Part shown: one piece after another, positions 9,380 to 18,446 of the stretch
Numbering within the stretch: the stretch's first letter is position 1
Layout: every line of letters begins with the position of its first letter
Made by a program: the position numbers and the translations under genes
The notes under the pieces: model-generated
What the model was told of the DNA's origin: nothing
The model's input: the letters and a program-made list of their open reading frames with translations, nothing else
The model's database searches: none
NCBI GenBank assembly: GCA_963738025.1
Contig: CAVTWA010000017.1
Location: forward strand, 61,321 to 125,320
Reading direction: 5' to 3'
DNA length: 64,000 bases
Origin: 20CM-2-55-15 sp963738025
GTDB taxonomy: Bacteria > Acidobacteriota > Terriglobia > 20CM-2-55-15

Positions 9380-10692
9380 GAGTCCTGATCACGGGCGCAA
9401 CCGGTCTTGTCGGTCGTGCGTTGAAAGCGCACCTTGAATCCAGCGGTTATTCCGTCGAACAGTTCGCGCGGCCAGCGGACTGGAACCCGGAGACTGGAAC
9501 CATCAATGCATCGCGACTCGAAGGTCTGGATGCAGTCGTTCATCTGGCCGGAGAAAACATCGCAGGCGGCCGGTGGACGCCCGCAAGAAAGACAAGGATC
9601 CGTGACAGCCGGAGCAAAGGCACTCGTTTGCTGGCAGCAACCCTCGCTAAGGTACAGCGGCCGCCGAGAGTTCTGATCAGTGCGTCGGCCATCGGATATT
9701 ACGGCGATCAAGGCTCAACAATACTGGACGAACACAGCCCCGCAGGAGAAGGCTTTCTTCCTGAAGTCTGCAAAGAATGGGAAGGCGCCACACTGCCGGC
9801 CAGGGCAAGCGGTATTCGTGTGGTCAACCTTCGCATCGGCATCGTTCTCAGCCGGGACGGTGGTGCGTTACCGAAAATGGCGATGCCATTTCGATTTGGC
9901 GCCGGCGGCATCCTGGGCGATGGGAAGCAGTATATGAGCTGGATCACGCTCGCAGACCTCTGCCGCGCTGTACACCACGCGATTGAGACCGAGTCGTTGA
10001 GCGGTGCGGTGAATGCCGTCTCACCAACCCCCGTTACAAATCGTGAGTTCACAGCGGCGCTTGCCTCAGTCTTGCATCTGCCGGCCATCGTCCCCGTCCC
10101 GAACTTTGCGATCCGGCTGGCGATGGGTGAACTTGCAGACGCGCTGCTCCTCGCGAGCACGCGTGTCGTGCCGGACAAACTCGGCAGCTCGGGATTTCGC
10201 TTCGATGACCCGGACCTGTTGCTGGCGCTGGGCAAAAACCTGTCGCGTGTCTCGACGCTCCGCAGGTCGCAATGGGTTCCGCGCCCGATCCAGGAGGTCT
10301 TTGACTTCTTTTCCAGCGCCAATAATCTGGAAGAGATTACTCCGCCGTGGCTGAGCTTTGAAATTCTGAATCCGGGCGTCGAGATGCGGCCTGGAGCGCT
10401 GATTAATTATAAATTACGGCTTCACGGCATCCCGATGCGCTGGCAGAGCGAAGTAATCAACTGGGAACCTCCCAACCGCTTTGTGGATGTGCAGCGCCGT
10501 GGGCCGTACACGCTGTGGATTCACGAGCACCGCTTCCAGAGCCACGATGGAGGCACAACGGTCCACGACACGGTTCAATATGCTTCCCGCGGGGGAACCT
10601 TGTTGCAAAAGCTGCTGATCGATCGAGATCTCGATTCGATTTTCACTTACAGACAGGCGCGTCTGGAGGAGCACTTCGCCTGGAACCACTGA
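9376..10692 (+). CDS. TIGR01777-family NAD(P)-binding epimerase fused to an SRPBCC domain
   Basis: Residues 1-295 form an SDR-type Rossmann protein of the TIGR01777 family: GATGLVG near residue 7, LDAVVHLAGENIAGGRW, SASAIGYYG, and the DUF1731-like tail KLGSSGFRFDDPDLLLAL. Residues about 300-438 are an SRPBCC (START-like) ligand-binding domain beginning RRSQWVPRPIQEVFDFFSSA. The start ATG 9376 overlaps the photolyase stop (ATGA), so the two are translationally coupled and likely under the same light-responsive control. TIGR01777 proteins are often linked to photolyases, but their reaction is not established. The ORF extends further upstream, inside photolyase. Confidence 0.85.
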   Translation: MRVLITGATGLVGRALKAHLESSGYSVEQFARPADWNPETGTINASRLEGLDAVVHLAGENIAGGRWTPARKTRIRDSRSKGTRLLAATLAKVQRPPRVLISASAIGYYGDQGSTILDEHSPAGEGFLPEVCKEWEGATLPARASGIRVVNLRIGIVLSRDGGALPKMAMPFRFGAGGILGDGKQYMSWITLADLCRAVHHAIETESLSGAVNAVSPTPVTNREFTAALASVLHLPAIVPVPNFAIRLAMGELADALLLASTRVVPDKLGSSGFRFDDPDLLLALGKNLSRVSTLRRSQWVPRPIQEVFDFFSSANNLEEITPPWLSFEILNPGVEMRPGALINYKLRLHGIPMRWQSEVINWEPPNRFVDVQRRGPYTLWIHEHRFQSHDGGTTVHDTVQYASRGGTLLQKLLIDRDLDSIFTYRQARLEEHFAWNH

Positions 10693-10694
10693 AA

Positions 10695-10820
10695 TACGCG
10701 CGGTCACAGACCGCAGCTTTCCAAAATAAGGACCAATGTAGTGGTGAGCACAGTCCCCGCCTAAGTCAGGCGGGGACTGGTCCACCAGTGTTACCGCCAA
10801 ACCAGGTTTATCCGAAGCAT
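10695..10820. repeat. Composite of R1 and R2 repeats
   Basis: CGCGGTCACAGACCGC (R1 core) is followed by a good R2 copy: AGTCCCCGCCTAAGTCAGG, then CGGGGACTGGTCCACCAGTG and AAACCAGGTTTA. The R2 hairpin arms are GTCCCCGCCT and AGGCGGGGAC. It fills the space between the convergent TIGR01777 and DUF6152 genes. Confidence 0.8.
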
Positions 10821-10854
10821 GTAAATTGGATTGCAGCCTTTCCGCAGAACGATC

Positions 10855-11259
10855 TTAAATACCGACGACGAAGGCGTACCGGCTGCCGTCAGCAAAGGTA
10901 ATCGCCTTTGCGCAGGCGGCCCGCTGTACTTTCGTGTGCTCGGGGGTGGGTTTTGAAGGATATCCTTCCAGAGTCAGTACCGTTCCTGGAGCCAGCAATT
11001 GCCTGGATAAGCCTGTGACGACGATTGCGCCAGGAGATGGAAACTCCAGCATCCAGGCTTCTTGACCGCCGTTCTCGCTCTTGACATCCATGTAGATATG
11101 CGTGTGCGGGTTAGACCAATCGACGCGAGTAATGGTGCCCTTCAGAGTAATTGTCGCAGAGACATCGTATTGAACGGCTGTCGCATGGTGGGCCGAGGCA
11201 CAAGGCATGAGTAAACACCCTCCGACCAGGATTGTTGCTGCCGCACTAAAGATCTTCAT
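10855..11259 (-). CDS. DUF6152-family secreted protein
   Basis: A small exported protein with a signal peptide (MKIFSAAATILVGGCLLMPCASA) and the core typical of DUF6152: HHATAVQYDVSATITLKGTI, then VDWSNPHTHIYMDVK, GLSRQLLAPGTVLTLEGYPS and a C-terminal ADGSRY. The function of the family is unknown. The frame can be extended to a TTG at 11274, but ATG 11259 places the signal peptide directly at the N-terminus. Related proteins are common in soil Acidobacteriota and Proteobacteria. Confidence 0.8.
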   Translation of the reverse strand: MKIFSAAATILVGGCLLMPCASAHHATAVQYDVSATITLKGTITRVDWSNPHTHIYMDVKSENGGQEAWMLEFPSPGAIVVTGLSRQLLAPGTVLTLEGYPSKPTPEHTKVQRAACAKAITFADGSRYAFVVGI

Positions 11260-11318
11260 CTGCTTCTCGTTCAAATCAACAAACCGGCAATCCCGCCAGA
11301 AAAGGTCGCAAGAATGCG

Positions 11319-11987
11319 CTACTGCTTTTCGATCGAACCGGAACCGAGGATGTGTTTGGTTATCGCCGGGTCACCGATGTATTTGATGGAGCCCGAACCC
11401 ATGATGTTCGCATCCAGCTTGTCGCTCGCATTCAAAACCACATCGCCACTTCCCATGATATTGATGGTCGCCGCCTTACTTTTCAGGTCCCTGCCGGCAT
11501 AATCCCCATGACCGGCAAGCGTAATCTCCTCTTCGTCCGCCGTTCCAGATGCTGAAATAGTGCCGGATCCTCCGAGCGTGACCTTCAATCGGGGCGTGTT
11601 AATGCCTTTGGCTTCCATAGAACCGGATCCGCCCATCTCCATGACATTCAAATCCTTCACGCCAATCTTATACGTAATGTCCCTCGATGGATTGAGGTTC
11701 GCATTGTCCTTCGTGCCGAGTATCAACTGATTATTGGTGACCTCGGTTGTGAGGTACGGCAGAAGGTTATCGTCGGCTGTGATTACCAAGGTTTCCGATC
11801 CATTTTCCTCGATCACGACCTGGCCGGTCCCTTTCAATTTCACTCCACTGAAACCGCTGACGGTTCTCGGTTCGCTGATCACGTTTCCTGATCCCCGTAT
11901 GCCATGAGAATTACAACTCGCCGTCAGCACCAGCAATGCTGTCGTTAACAAAAAAGTAACGTTGCGCAATCGTCCTCCAGGCTTCAT
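11319..11987 (-). CDS. DUF2807 (head GIN) lipoprotein
   Basis: A lipoprotein: the hydrophobic leader ends with the lipobox LTASC, so the mature protein is probably anchored to a membrane in the periplasm. The mature region is a putative auto-transporter adhesin, head GIN domain (PF10988), beginning GSGNVISEPRTVSGFSGVKL. It contains a repeated Gly-Ser-Gly turn (GGSGSMEAKG, GGSGTISASG, MGSGDVVLNA, MGSGSIKYIG, LGSGSIEKQ) typical of a parallel beta-helix. Function is unknown. The start is ATG 11987; the frame runs on to a TTG at 12026. Confidence 0.85.
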   Translation of the reverse strand: MKPGGRLRNVTFLLTTALLVLTASCNSHGIRGSGNVISEPRTVSGFSGVKLKGTGQVVIEENGSETLVITADDNLLPYLTTEVTNNQLILGTKDNANLNPSRDITYKIGVKDLNVMEMGGSGSMEAKGINTPRLKVTLGGSGTISASGTADEEEITLAGHGDYAGRDLKSKAATINIMGSGDVVLNASDKLDANIMGSGSIKYIGDPAITKHILGSGSIEKQ

Positions 11988-12111
11988 AAGAATGGAGCAT
12001 TCTCCCGGAAAAGGCGCGTAGAACAAAGCAAAATAACGCTTATTCGCCGGGACGACAACGCAGTCGCGGGCTTCAGCTCGTGTCTGGATTCGAGCGGCGT
12101 GTTTTGAAGAA

Positions 12112-13767
12112 TTATCGTTTCTTAAGCTGCCGGTAATAACGAATCAGCCGGTTCGTTGAACTGTCGTGCTTAAGGTCGGGTTCACGTTCAGTTTCCAGCT
12201 CCGGCAGAATCCGATTGGCCAGAACCTTCCCAAGCTCAACACCCCACTGATCGAATGAGTCGATATTCCAGATGGCGCCTTGCGTGAACACGGAGTGTTC
12301 ATACAGAGCGACCAGTTTACCCAGCGTTTCTGGAGTGAGGCTCCCGGCCAGAATCGTGTTCGATGGCCGATTGCCTTCAAATACACGATGCGGTATCAGC
12401 CATTCTGGCGTGCCCTCCGCTTTGACTTCTTCCGGCGTCTTACCGAACGCGAGGGCTTCGGCTTGAGCAAAGACGTTTGCCATGAGCATGTCGTGATGCC
12501 GTCCTATCAGATTCAGCGAGCGGCCGAATCCGATGAAGTCACATGGGATAAGCCGCGTGCCCTGATGTATCAATTGATAGAACGAGTGCTGGCCGTTGGT
12601 GCCCGGCTCGCCCCAGTAAACAGGACCCGTTGCGTATGTGACTCGCGTTCCATCGATGGTGACACTCTTGCCGTTACTCTCCATTGTCAATTGCTGCAGA
12701 TATGCCGGAAAACGTTTCAGGTACTGGTCATAGGGCAATACGGCGATGGAGGAAGCAGCGAAAAAATTGCTGTACCAGACCGTAAGGAGTCCCATCAGGA
12801 CTGGAAGATTTCGCTCGAAGGGTGTGCTGCGAAAATGTTCGTCGATCTCGTGGAAGCCGCTGAGCATCGCACGAAAGTTGTCCGGACCGATGGCGATCAT
12901 TGTGGACAGGCCGATGGCCGATGTCATGGAATATCGTCCTCCGACCCAGTCCCAGAATTCGAACATGTTTGTACCGGCTATACCGAACTTTGTGACGGCA
13001 TCCGTATTTGTCGACACCGCCACAAAGTGCTTCGCCACCGCGCTCTCGTCACCTCCAAAAGCCTGCAAGGTCCAGGCGCGGGCCGTATGCGCGTTGGTCA
13101 TCGTTTCCAGCGTTGTGAAGGTTTTAGAACAAACGATGAAAAGAGTTTCCGAGGGATCGAGACCCCGTACCGCTTCAAGGAAGTCGGTTCCATCGACATT
13201 GGAGACGAATCGCAACTCCAGCATCCGATCGCTGTAATGTCTCAGCGCCTCATAGGCCATGACGGGACCCAGATCGGAGCCGCCAATGCCGATATTGACG
13301 ATGTTCCGGATGCGCTTACCGGTATGACCTTGCCACACTCCCGCGCGCAGTGCGGTGGAAAAATCGGCCATCTTGTCGAGCACTGCGTGAACGTGAGGAA
13401 CGACGTTTTCTCCGTCGACGACGATAGATGAGTCGCGCGGCGCGCGCAGCGCGACGTGGAGGACCGGGCGATTTTCGGTAATGTTGATCCTGTCTCCACG
13501 AAACATCGATTCGATGCGCTCCCGGAGACCGGATTCCTCCGCCAACTGGATCAGAAGCTTGAGGGTCTCGGCGGTGATACGGTTTTTCGAATAATCAAAA
13601 TAGAGACCTGCCGCCTCCAAAGCCATTCGCTCGCCACGCTGTGGATCTTCTGCGAATAATTGCCGGAGATGGATTTCCCGCAGTTGCTGACTATGACTTT
13701 CCAGCGCCTTCCACGATTGGCGTTTATCTGCGCTCCCGTTTGAGCCTGATCCGCTGCCGTTTGCCAA
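12112..13767 (-). CDS. pgi: Glucose-6-phosphate isomerase
   Basis: Interconverts glucose 6-phosphate and fructose 6-phosphate in the cytoplasm. The 551 aa length and motifs are those of the long bacterial form: IGIGGSDLGPVMAYEAL, FWDWVGGRYSMTSAIGLS, GEPGTNGQHSFYQLIHQG and the C-terminal SFDQWGVELGKVLA. The start is a TTG at 13767, supported by AAGGAG 8-9 bases upstream; no in-frame ATG is nearby. It stands next to glgC on the same strand but 344 bases away, so they are probably not one transcript. Together they suggest hexose phosphate flow to glycogen. Confidence 0.95.
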   Translation of the reverse strand: MANGSGSGSNGSADKRQSWKALESHSQQLREIHLRQLFAEDPQRGERMALEAAGLYFDYSKNRITAETLKLLIQLAEESGLRERIESMFRGDRINITENRPVLHVALRAPRDSSIVVDGENVVPHVHAVLDKMADFSTALRAGVWQGHTGKRIRNIVNIGIGGSDLGPVMAYEALRHYSDRMLELRFVSNVDGTDFLEAVRGLDPSETLFIVCSKTFTTLETMTNAHTARAWTLQAFGGDESAVAKHFVAVSTNTDAVTKFGIAGTNMFEFWDWVGGRYSMTSAIGLSTMIAIGPDNFRAMLSGFHEIDEHFRSTPFERNLPVLMGLLTVWYSNFFAASSIAVLPYDQYLKRFPAYLQQLTMESNGKSVTIDGTRVTYATGPVYWGEPGTNGQHSFYQLIHQGTRLIPCDFIGFGRSLNLIGRHHDMLMANVFAQAEALAFGKTPEEVKAEGTPEWLIPHRVFEGNRPSNTILAGSLTPETLGKLVALYEHSVFTQGAIWNIDSFDQWGVELGKVLANRILPELETEREPDLKHDSSTNRLIRYYRQLKKR

Positions 13768-14111
13768 TTTCGTGCTCCTTGCCGTAAAGATGATGCTCCG
13801 CGCCGGCCGTCACCGTGCTGGGATTAAAAATGCATTTTCAACGTCACCTATTTGCCGGCACGGCGTCAACCGGAATCGTAGAACAATCGAGGGGGTCGGG
13901 AGTCGCGCGGGGTGGAGGCAGATGCGCTGCGACGGTGGCGCGGGCCGGCGGCTGAAATCAATTGCTGAAAACTGATCCGCGAACCAGGTCGCGTGCGAAC
14001 CGGCTCAGCACACTGGGATTTCTTCGTGCAGAACGTAAGGCAGCCAGGCTTTGCCTTGCGGAACATAGATTCAGCTGTTGATCGAATTGTTCCCGGTGCG
14101 CCCGGTTTTAA
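13768..14111. other. Intergenic region without recognised gene
   Basis: 344 bases between glgC and pgi. I see no coding pattern with a plausible ribosome binding site and no repeat of the families found elsewhere. It must contain the pgi promoter on the minus strand and the end of the glgC transcript. Confidence 0.5.
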
Positions 14112-15263
14112 TTACCGGGGGCTGCCGATCGGCGCTGTCCGCGACGAGACGGATACGTGATCTGGACTGACAACGACGACACCGCTATTCAAGACATGAA
14201 AACGCCCATGGTCCTGGCCAACACCGTACCCGATGCGATCACCGGCTTCGATGATTACATGAGCATCGATAACAGCGCGCCGAACTACCGCTCCGCGCCT
14301 CACGACAGCGCCGGGAAGAAGAACGGAGTGCCGCACGTCTGCACCGGATTCCAGTACGACGCCCGGGGATAGTACAGAGCGATAGACGCTCGCTCCGGAG
14401 ATTTCTGCGGCAAGCGGAATGACGGAATTCACTCCGGCTTCGGCGCCTACGTCGGAAAGAGCCATTCGGCCGCCCAGGCGTGCCCCTCCTGCCGAACGAA
14501 TTGCCCAGTTGTTGTCATATGGATCCATCGGCGGGTCGGAGAAGAGCAGGTCCATACTCGCGTCGTAATAGTCTTGCAATGTGACGACGTTGCGCCAGTA
14601 AACAGGTCTGTTTTTCCCGTCTCGGTGACGATATGCATAGACTTTGCGCGAAGCCCTCAAGGCCGGGATAAGATCGTCCTTGATATCAATTGCCCGCGGG
14701 CCTCGTGCTTGCAAGGCCTCGAAGAGAATCTCACAATTGAAGACGTACACGCCCATGCCGGCTGTTCTTCCGCTCTGCTCACCCGGTACGGAATGATCGG
14801 CTGTTGCGATCGTGACGTCAGCGCCGCTCTCTGCATGAAAGCTCAGGAGATTGCGGTAATCCATCTTGTAAACGTGATCGCCGGAAATGACGAGGGCAAA
14901 GATGCAGTCGTGTTTGCGCAGGAGATCGATATTTTGCAGAACCGCATCGGCGGTTCCTGCATAGGTTCTGCCGCTCTCAGGCGGTAAGCCGATGGCGAAC
15001 TCCTGATGCCTGCCTAGCGCGGACGACCATCCCCGGCGAAGGTAGGCCGCCATGGCTTCGTGTTCATACTGCGTCAGCACGTATGCATGGTCGAACCCCG
15101 AGTTGAGACAGTTGGAAAGCGCGAAATCGAGGATGCGAAAACAACCGCCAAACGGAACCAGCGGCTTAGGCCGATATTTGGTTAGCGGATTCAGCAGGCG
15201 GCCCGTTCCACCGCCCAGGACAAAGGGAAGAGTTTTCGCCGCCAACGGATCTCTTACATTCAT
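14112..15263 (-). CDS. glgC: Glucose-1-phosphate adenylyltransferase-like protein
   Basis: Makes ADP-glucose from glucose 1-phosphate and ATP, the committed step of glycogen synthesis. Conserved parts: VLGGGTGRLLNPLTKYRPKP, RILDFALSNCLNSGFDHAYV, ALVISGDHVYKMDY, and a C-terminal left-handed beta-helix. Two positions are unusual: the nucleotide loop reads GGGTGRLLNPLT instead of the common GGxGxRLxPLT, and FGGCFRI has Cys where most enzymes have Lys-Tyr (FGGKYRI). Regulation or activity may therefore differ. At about 383 aa it is slightly short. The start may be ATG 15263 or GTG 15320; neither has a clear ribosome binding site. Confidence 0.85.
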   Translation of the reverse strand: MNVRDPLAAKTLPFVLGGGTGRLLNPLTKYRPKPLVPFGGCFRILDFALSNCLNSGFDHAYVLTQYEHEAMAAYLRRGWSSALGRHQEFAIGLPPESGRTYAGTADAVLQNIDLLRKHDCIFALVISGDHVYKMDYRNLLSFHAESGADVTIATADHSVPGEQSGRTAGMGVYVFNCEILFEALQARGPRAIDIKDDLIPALRASRKVYAYRHRDGKNRPVYWRNVVTLQDYYDASMDLLFSDPPMDPYDNNWAIRSAGGARLGGRMALSDVGAEAGVNSVIPLAAEISGASVYRSVLSPGVVLESGADVRHSVLLPGAVVRRGAVVRRAVIDAHVIIEAGDRIGYGVGQDHGRFHVLNSGVVVVSPDHVSVSSRTAPIGSPR

Positions 15264-15520
15264 AGGTGGAATGCTGTGGAAGTCAGTGACCACTTTCTCG
15301 GCATTCTGGCCGACAATCACATCCGGGGATACTCGAAAAACTACGGATTACCCGAAATACTTATTCTGACTTCTGACTACTGAACGGATTTGTTTAGTTG
15401 CCGAGCGGATAACGTTTCTGCAGGACGGAAGTTCCCGAAGAAAAAGGCTACCGGGCCGGGACTTCATCGAGGTAGTGGCCAGCATGCCTCCTTGATACAT
15501 TCGTCGAAGGGAGGTTTCGC

Positions 15521-16723
15521 GTGAAGGTTCTGCTCATCTTGATACTCGCGATCTTCCTGGTTCCTGAGCTCGAAGGTCAATCCAGCAATAGTGATCCCGC
15601 GGGACGTCTGAATCAAATTGAAGAGCAACGACTGGAGAAGGCACAACAGGCTCGTCCGGACGAGTCCAGCGGTTTGCCGAAACCATTCATTGAAGTTGGC
15701 GATTTCGTCCGCCGCGCACATCTCAGCGCCGGAATTGAAGGGTTGGGCCCGGGGCATGGTATTACGATCTCTTCCGTCTGGGCATGGAACGGAGCAGGCG
15801 ACCATCTTTTATATAAGCTCTGGGGCAGCGGCACGTTTCCAACGTTTTATACTGTCGGTACCGGCGTGGAATTGAGACGGTTTTCCAGGCATGATGTGAT
15901 CTTATCGCTCGACGGTACGCACTCCGATGCCCCGCAACTGCGGTACTATGGCGAGGGCCCGAATTCTTCCATTCACAACCAGACGGATTACAGAAGAGAA
16001 GATACTTTCTTTAATTTCCGGGCCAGCTTCCACGAAAAACGCCGGCTGCGGCAAGCATGTGGGGCCGGCCAACTCCTGCTGAACGTTGGTCCTGGTACGA
16101 ATGGCAGCTTGCCGAGTACAGAGTCCGTATTCGGACCGATTGAAGCCCCAGGAATCCAGACTCAGAGCAACTTCTTCATTGGAGGCTGTTCCGCCGAATT
16201 CGATTCGCGCGATCCGGCGGTCGATCCGCACAAAGGGAGCTTTGCCGAAGCGGCCTTTCGCCGCTATGAAGCACAGAAAACCGATCAATTTTCGTTCTCC
16301 CGGCTCTCCATCGCCGGGGAGCAATACTTTCCGTTTTTGAATCGCAAACGCGTTGTCGTAATTCGCGGACGAACGGAGCTCAGCTACCATTCGGCAGATC
16401 AGGTCGTTCCTTTTTATCTCCAGCCGACGCTGGGCAACGATACGGAGTTGCGAGGGTATCGCCGCTATCGCTTTTACGATGAAAACTCACTTGCACTCAC
16501 GGCAGAGTACCGCTGGGAAATCAACGCGGCCTTTGACATGGAGCTCTTCGCCGATTCTGGCCAGGTCTTTCACCAGCCGGGGCAGATCAGTTTGTCTGGA
16601 ATGAAGACATCGGCAGGTTTTGGCTTCAGACTGACCAACCGGAGAAATATCGCAGGGCGGCTCGATATCGGGTTCAGCCATGAGGGCGTTCAAGTATGGC
16701 TCAAGGTCGGCAAGCTGCTTTAA
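15521..16723 (+). CDS. Omp85/BamA-like outer membrane beta-barrel (bacterial surface antigen)
   Basis: A 400 aa exported protein with a signal peptide (MKVLLILILAIFLVPELEG). It has a barrel made of alternating strands and the C-terminal half of the bacterial surface antigen family (PF01103): the DSRDPAVDPHKGSFAEAAFR strand-turn and ELRGYRRYRFYDENSLALTA match the conserved RGF/Y segment of that family. POTRA domains are missing, so it is a short barrel-only member. The start is GTG 15521 with GGGAGG upstream. Its last 28 bases overlap the next gene, so the two products are probably made together. The partner or substrate is unknown. Confidence 0.8.
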   Translation: MKVLLILILAIFLVPELEGQSSNSDPAGRLNQIEEQRLEKAQQARPDESSGLPKPFIEVGDFVRRAHLSAGIEGLGPGHGITISSVWAWNGAGDHLLYKLWGSGTFPTFYTVGTGVELRRFSRHDVILSLDGTHSDAPQLRYYGEGPNSSIHNQTDYRREDTFFNFRASFHEKRRLRQACGAGQLLLNVGPGTNGSLPSTESVFGPIEAPGIQTQSNFFIGGCSAEFDSRDPAVDPHKGSFAEAAFRRYEAQKTDQFSFSRLSIAGEQYFPFLNRKRVVVIRGRTELSYHSADQVVPFYLQPTLGNDTELRGYRRYRFYDENSLALTAEYRWEINAAFDMELFADSGQVFHQPGQISLSGMKTSAGFGFRLTNRRNIAGRLDIGFSHEGVQVWLKVGKLL

Positions 16724-18306
16724 TGCTGGTTCTGATCGCCGGGGTGTTGAAATCTCCAGGCGCCGAGGCTCCGAGGTTTTTCACCGACGATCCGATTCCA
16801 GCGATGCCGGCACCATTGCCGGTCAAGAAACCTATACATCAACAATTCAACGAACTTTCGGACTTCTTCGCCCAGACGAGGAGACCTTTGGCGCGTTCGG
16901 GGAAACCTGCCGGCGCCATAAATACGATCGGAGAGGTGCCGGACAGCGAATGGTTTACTAATCGGCACGGGCGCCGCCGCATGAGCCGAAGCGAGCTGCA
17001 GCAGGGACCAGGACCAGCGGAAGCTCCCGTACCGCCCTTCACAGTGACCGGCGGAAAAAGCGAAGGCATTACTCCTGGCTTTTCGATGCAGGACGCAAAA
17101 GACAGGCGTTATTTTGTAAAAACCGATCCGCTGGATAACCCTGAAATGGCTACGGCCGCGGATGTGATTGTCTCGCGATTTCTTTACGCGATCGGATACA
17201 ACACGCCCAAAAACGATGCGGTGGACCTGAAGTTGTCGGACTTGCGTCTATCGAACAAAGCAACAATCCATGTACCGGGCGAGGGCCAGAGAAAGATGAC
17301 ATGGAACGACGTTGAACAGATGGTGAAGCAGATTCCGCATTCTGCCGACGGATCCTTCCGCATCATGGCCAGTCTTGCCGTCGCTGGTGAACCGATCGGC
17401 CCCTTCCGGTTTGAAGGGACCCGGCCGGATGACCCTAACGACATCGTCGCTCATCAAGACCGCCGGGATTTACGTGGGTTGTACGTGTTTTCAGCCTGGC
17501 TGAACAACACGGACGCAAAAGCGGCTAATAGTCTGGATGCGCTGGTCTCTGATAGGGGAACCCAGTTCATCCGCCATTATCTCCTGGATTTTGGCTCTGC
17601 TCTCGGGAGTGACGGAGATGCGCGAAAAGATCCGCGGCTGGGCAACGAGTACATGGCGTCCACGAAAATGGACACACTAAAAGACATTTTCCTTTTGGGC
17701 ATCGTGCCAGCGCCATGGGAACAGGCGCACTTTCCGAAACTGCCCGCGATAGGCAACTTCGAATCAAGCCTATTTGATCCGGATACCTGGAAACCCGAAT
17801 ATCCCAATCCTGCATTCCTGAACCGGCTCCCGGACGACGACTATTGGGGAGCGAAACAGGTCATGGCATTCAGCAACGATGACATACGTGCGATTGTCGA
17901 GACTGCCCGATTCACCGATCCTGCAGCGACCGAATACATGGTCAAAACATTAGCGGAACGCCGCGATAAGATCGGCAGAACGTTTTTCTCCAAGGTTCTG
18001 CCCCTGGATCATTTTCGAATCGAGCGCGATGAACTGGTTTTTGACGATCTCGCGGTCAAGTACGGTTTTCATAATCCCAGATCTTATACAGCGCAGTGGA
18101 TGCGGTTCGACAATTCCACGCAGAAAAGCGACCGCATCGCCAGCGGGGTATCCATGCACTTGCCGCGCGAAGCCTTAGAATCGGCTCGAGGATCGTACTT
18201 TGAGGTACTTATCCACACGCCAGCCGAGACCCTCAAATCAGTATCGGTATACCTCCGCAAAGAAGCAGGCGGCTACATGGTCGTCGGCGTCGATCGAACC
18301 TGGTGA
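16696..18306 (+). CDS. Large secreted protein with kinase-like motifs, coupled to the Omp85 barrel
   Basis: A 536 aa protein of unknown function. It begins with a signal-like segment (AALMLVLIAGVLKSPGAEA). I see two motifs that resemble an atypical kinase active site: WLNNTDAKAANS near residues 268-279, like an HxDxKxxN catalytic loop, and LLDFGSALG near 295-303, like a DFG loop. A conserved-looking N-terminal block is GFSMQDAKDRRYFVKTDPLD. A relation to HipA/CotH or Fam20-type kinases is only inference. The gene overlaps the Omp85 barrel gene by 28 bases, which suggests joint action at the cell envelope. Confidence 0.65.
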   Translation: MAQGRQAALMLVLIAGVLKSPGAEAPRFFTDDPIPAMPAPLPVKKPIHQQFNELSDFFAQTRRPLARSGKPAGAINTIGEVPDSEWFTNRHGRRRMSRSELQQGPGPAEAPVPPFTVTGGKSEGITPGFSMQDAKDRRYFVKTDPLDNPEMATAADVIVSRFLYAIGYNTPKNDAVDLKLSDLRLSNKATIHVPGEGQRKMTWNDVEQMVKQIPHSADGSFRIMASLAVAGEPIGPFRFEGTRPDDPNDIVAHQDRRDLRGLYVFSAWLNNTDAKAANSLDALVSDRGTQFIRHYLLDFGSALGSDGDARKDPRLGNEYMASTKMDTLKDIFLLGIVPAPWEQAHFPKLPAIGNFESSLFDPDTWKPEYPNPAFLNRLPDDDYWGAKQVMAFSNDDIRAIVETARFTDPAATEYMVKTLAERRDKIGRTFFSKVLPLDHFRIERDELVFDDLAVKYGFHNPRSYTAQWMRFDNSTQKSDRIASGVSMHLPREALESARGSYFEVLIHTPAETLKSVSVYLRKEAGGYMVVGVDRTW

Positions 18307-18446
18307 GTGGTCGGATTTGCGCCCTTTCAACAACAGTGCCTGTGGTACTATTGCCGCCAGACATCTACTCTTTTTCACCATTCTCATTGTGGTTTCTTCG
18401 CACTCGTGTCTGCTCCTAGAAATGAATTAAGTTAAGGTTCCACTTG

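Noticed and set aside
12280..13431. 383-codon open frame on the plus strand
   Set aside because: Antisense shadow of glucose-6-phosphate isomerase.
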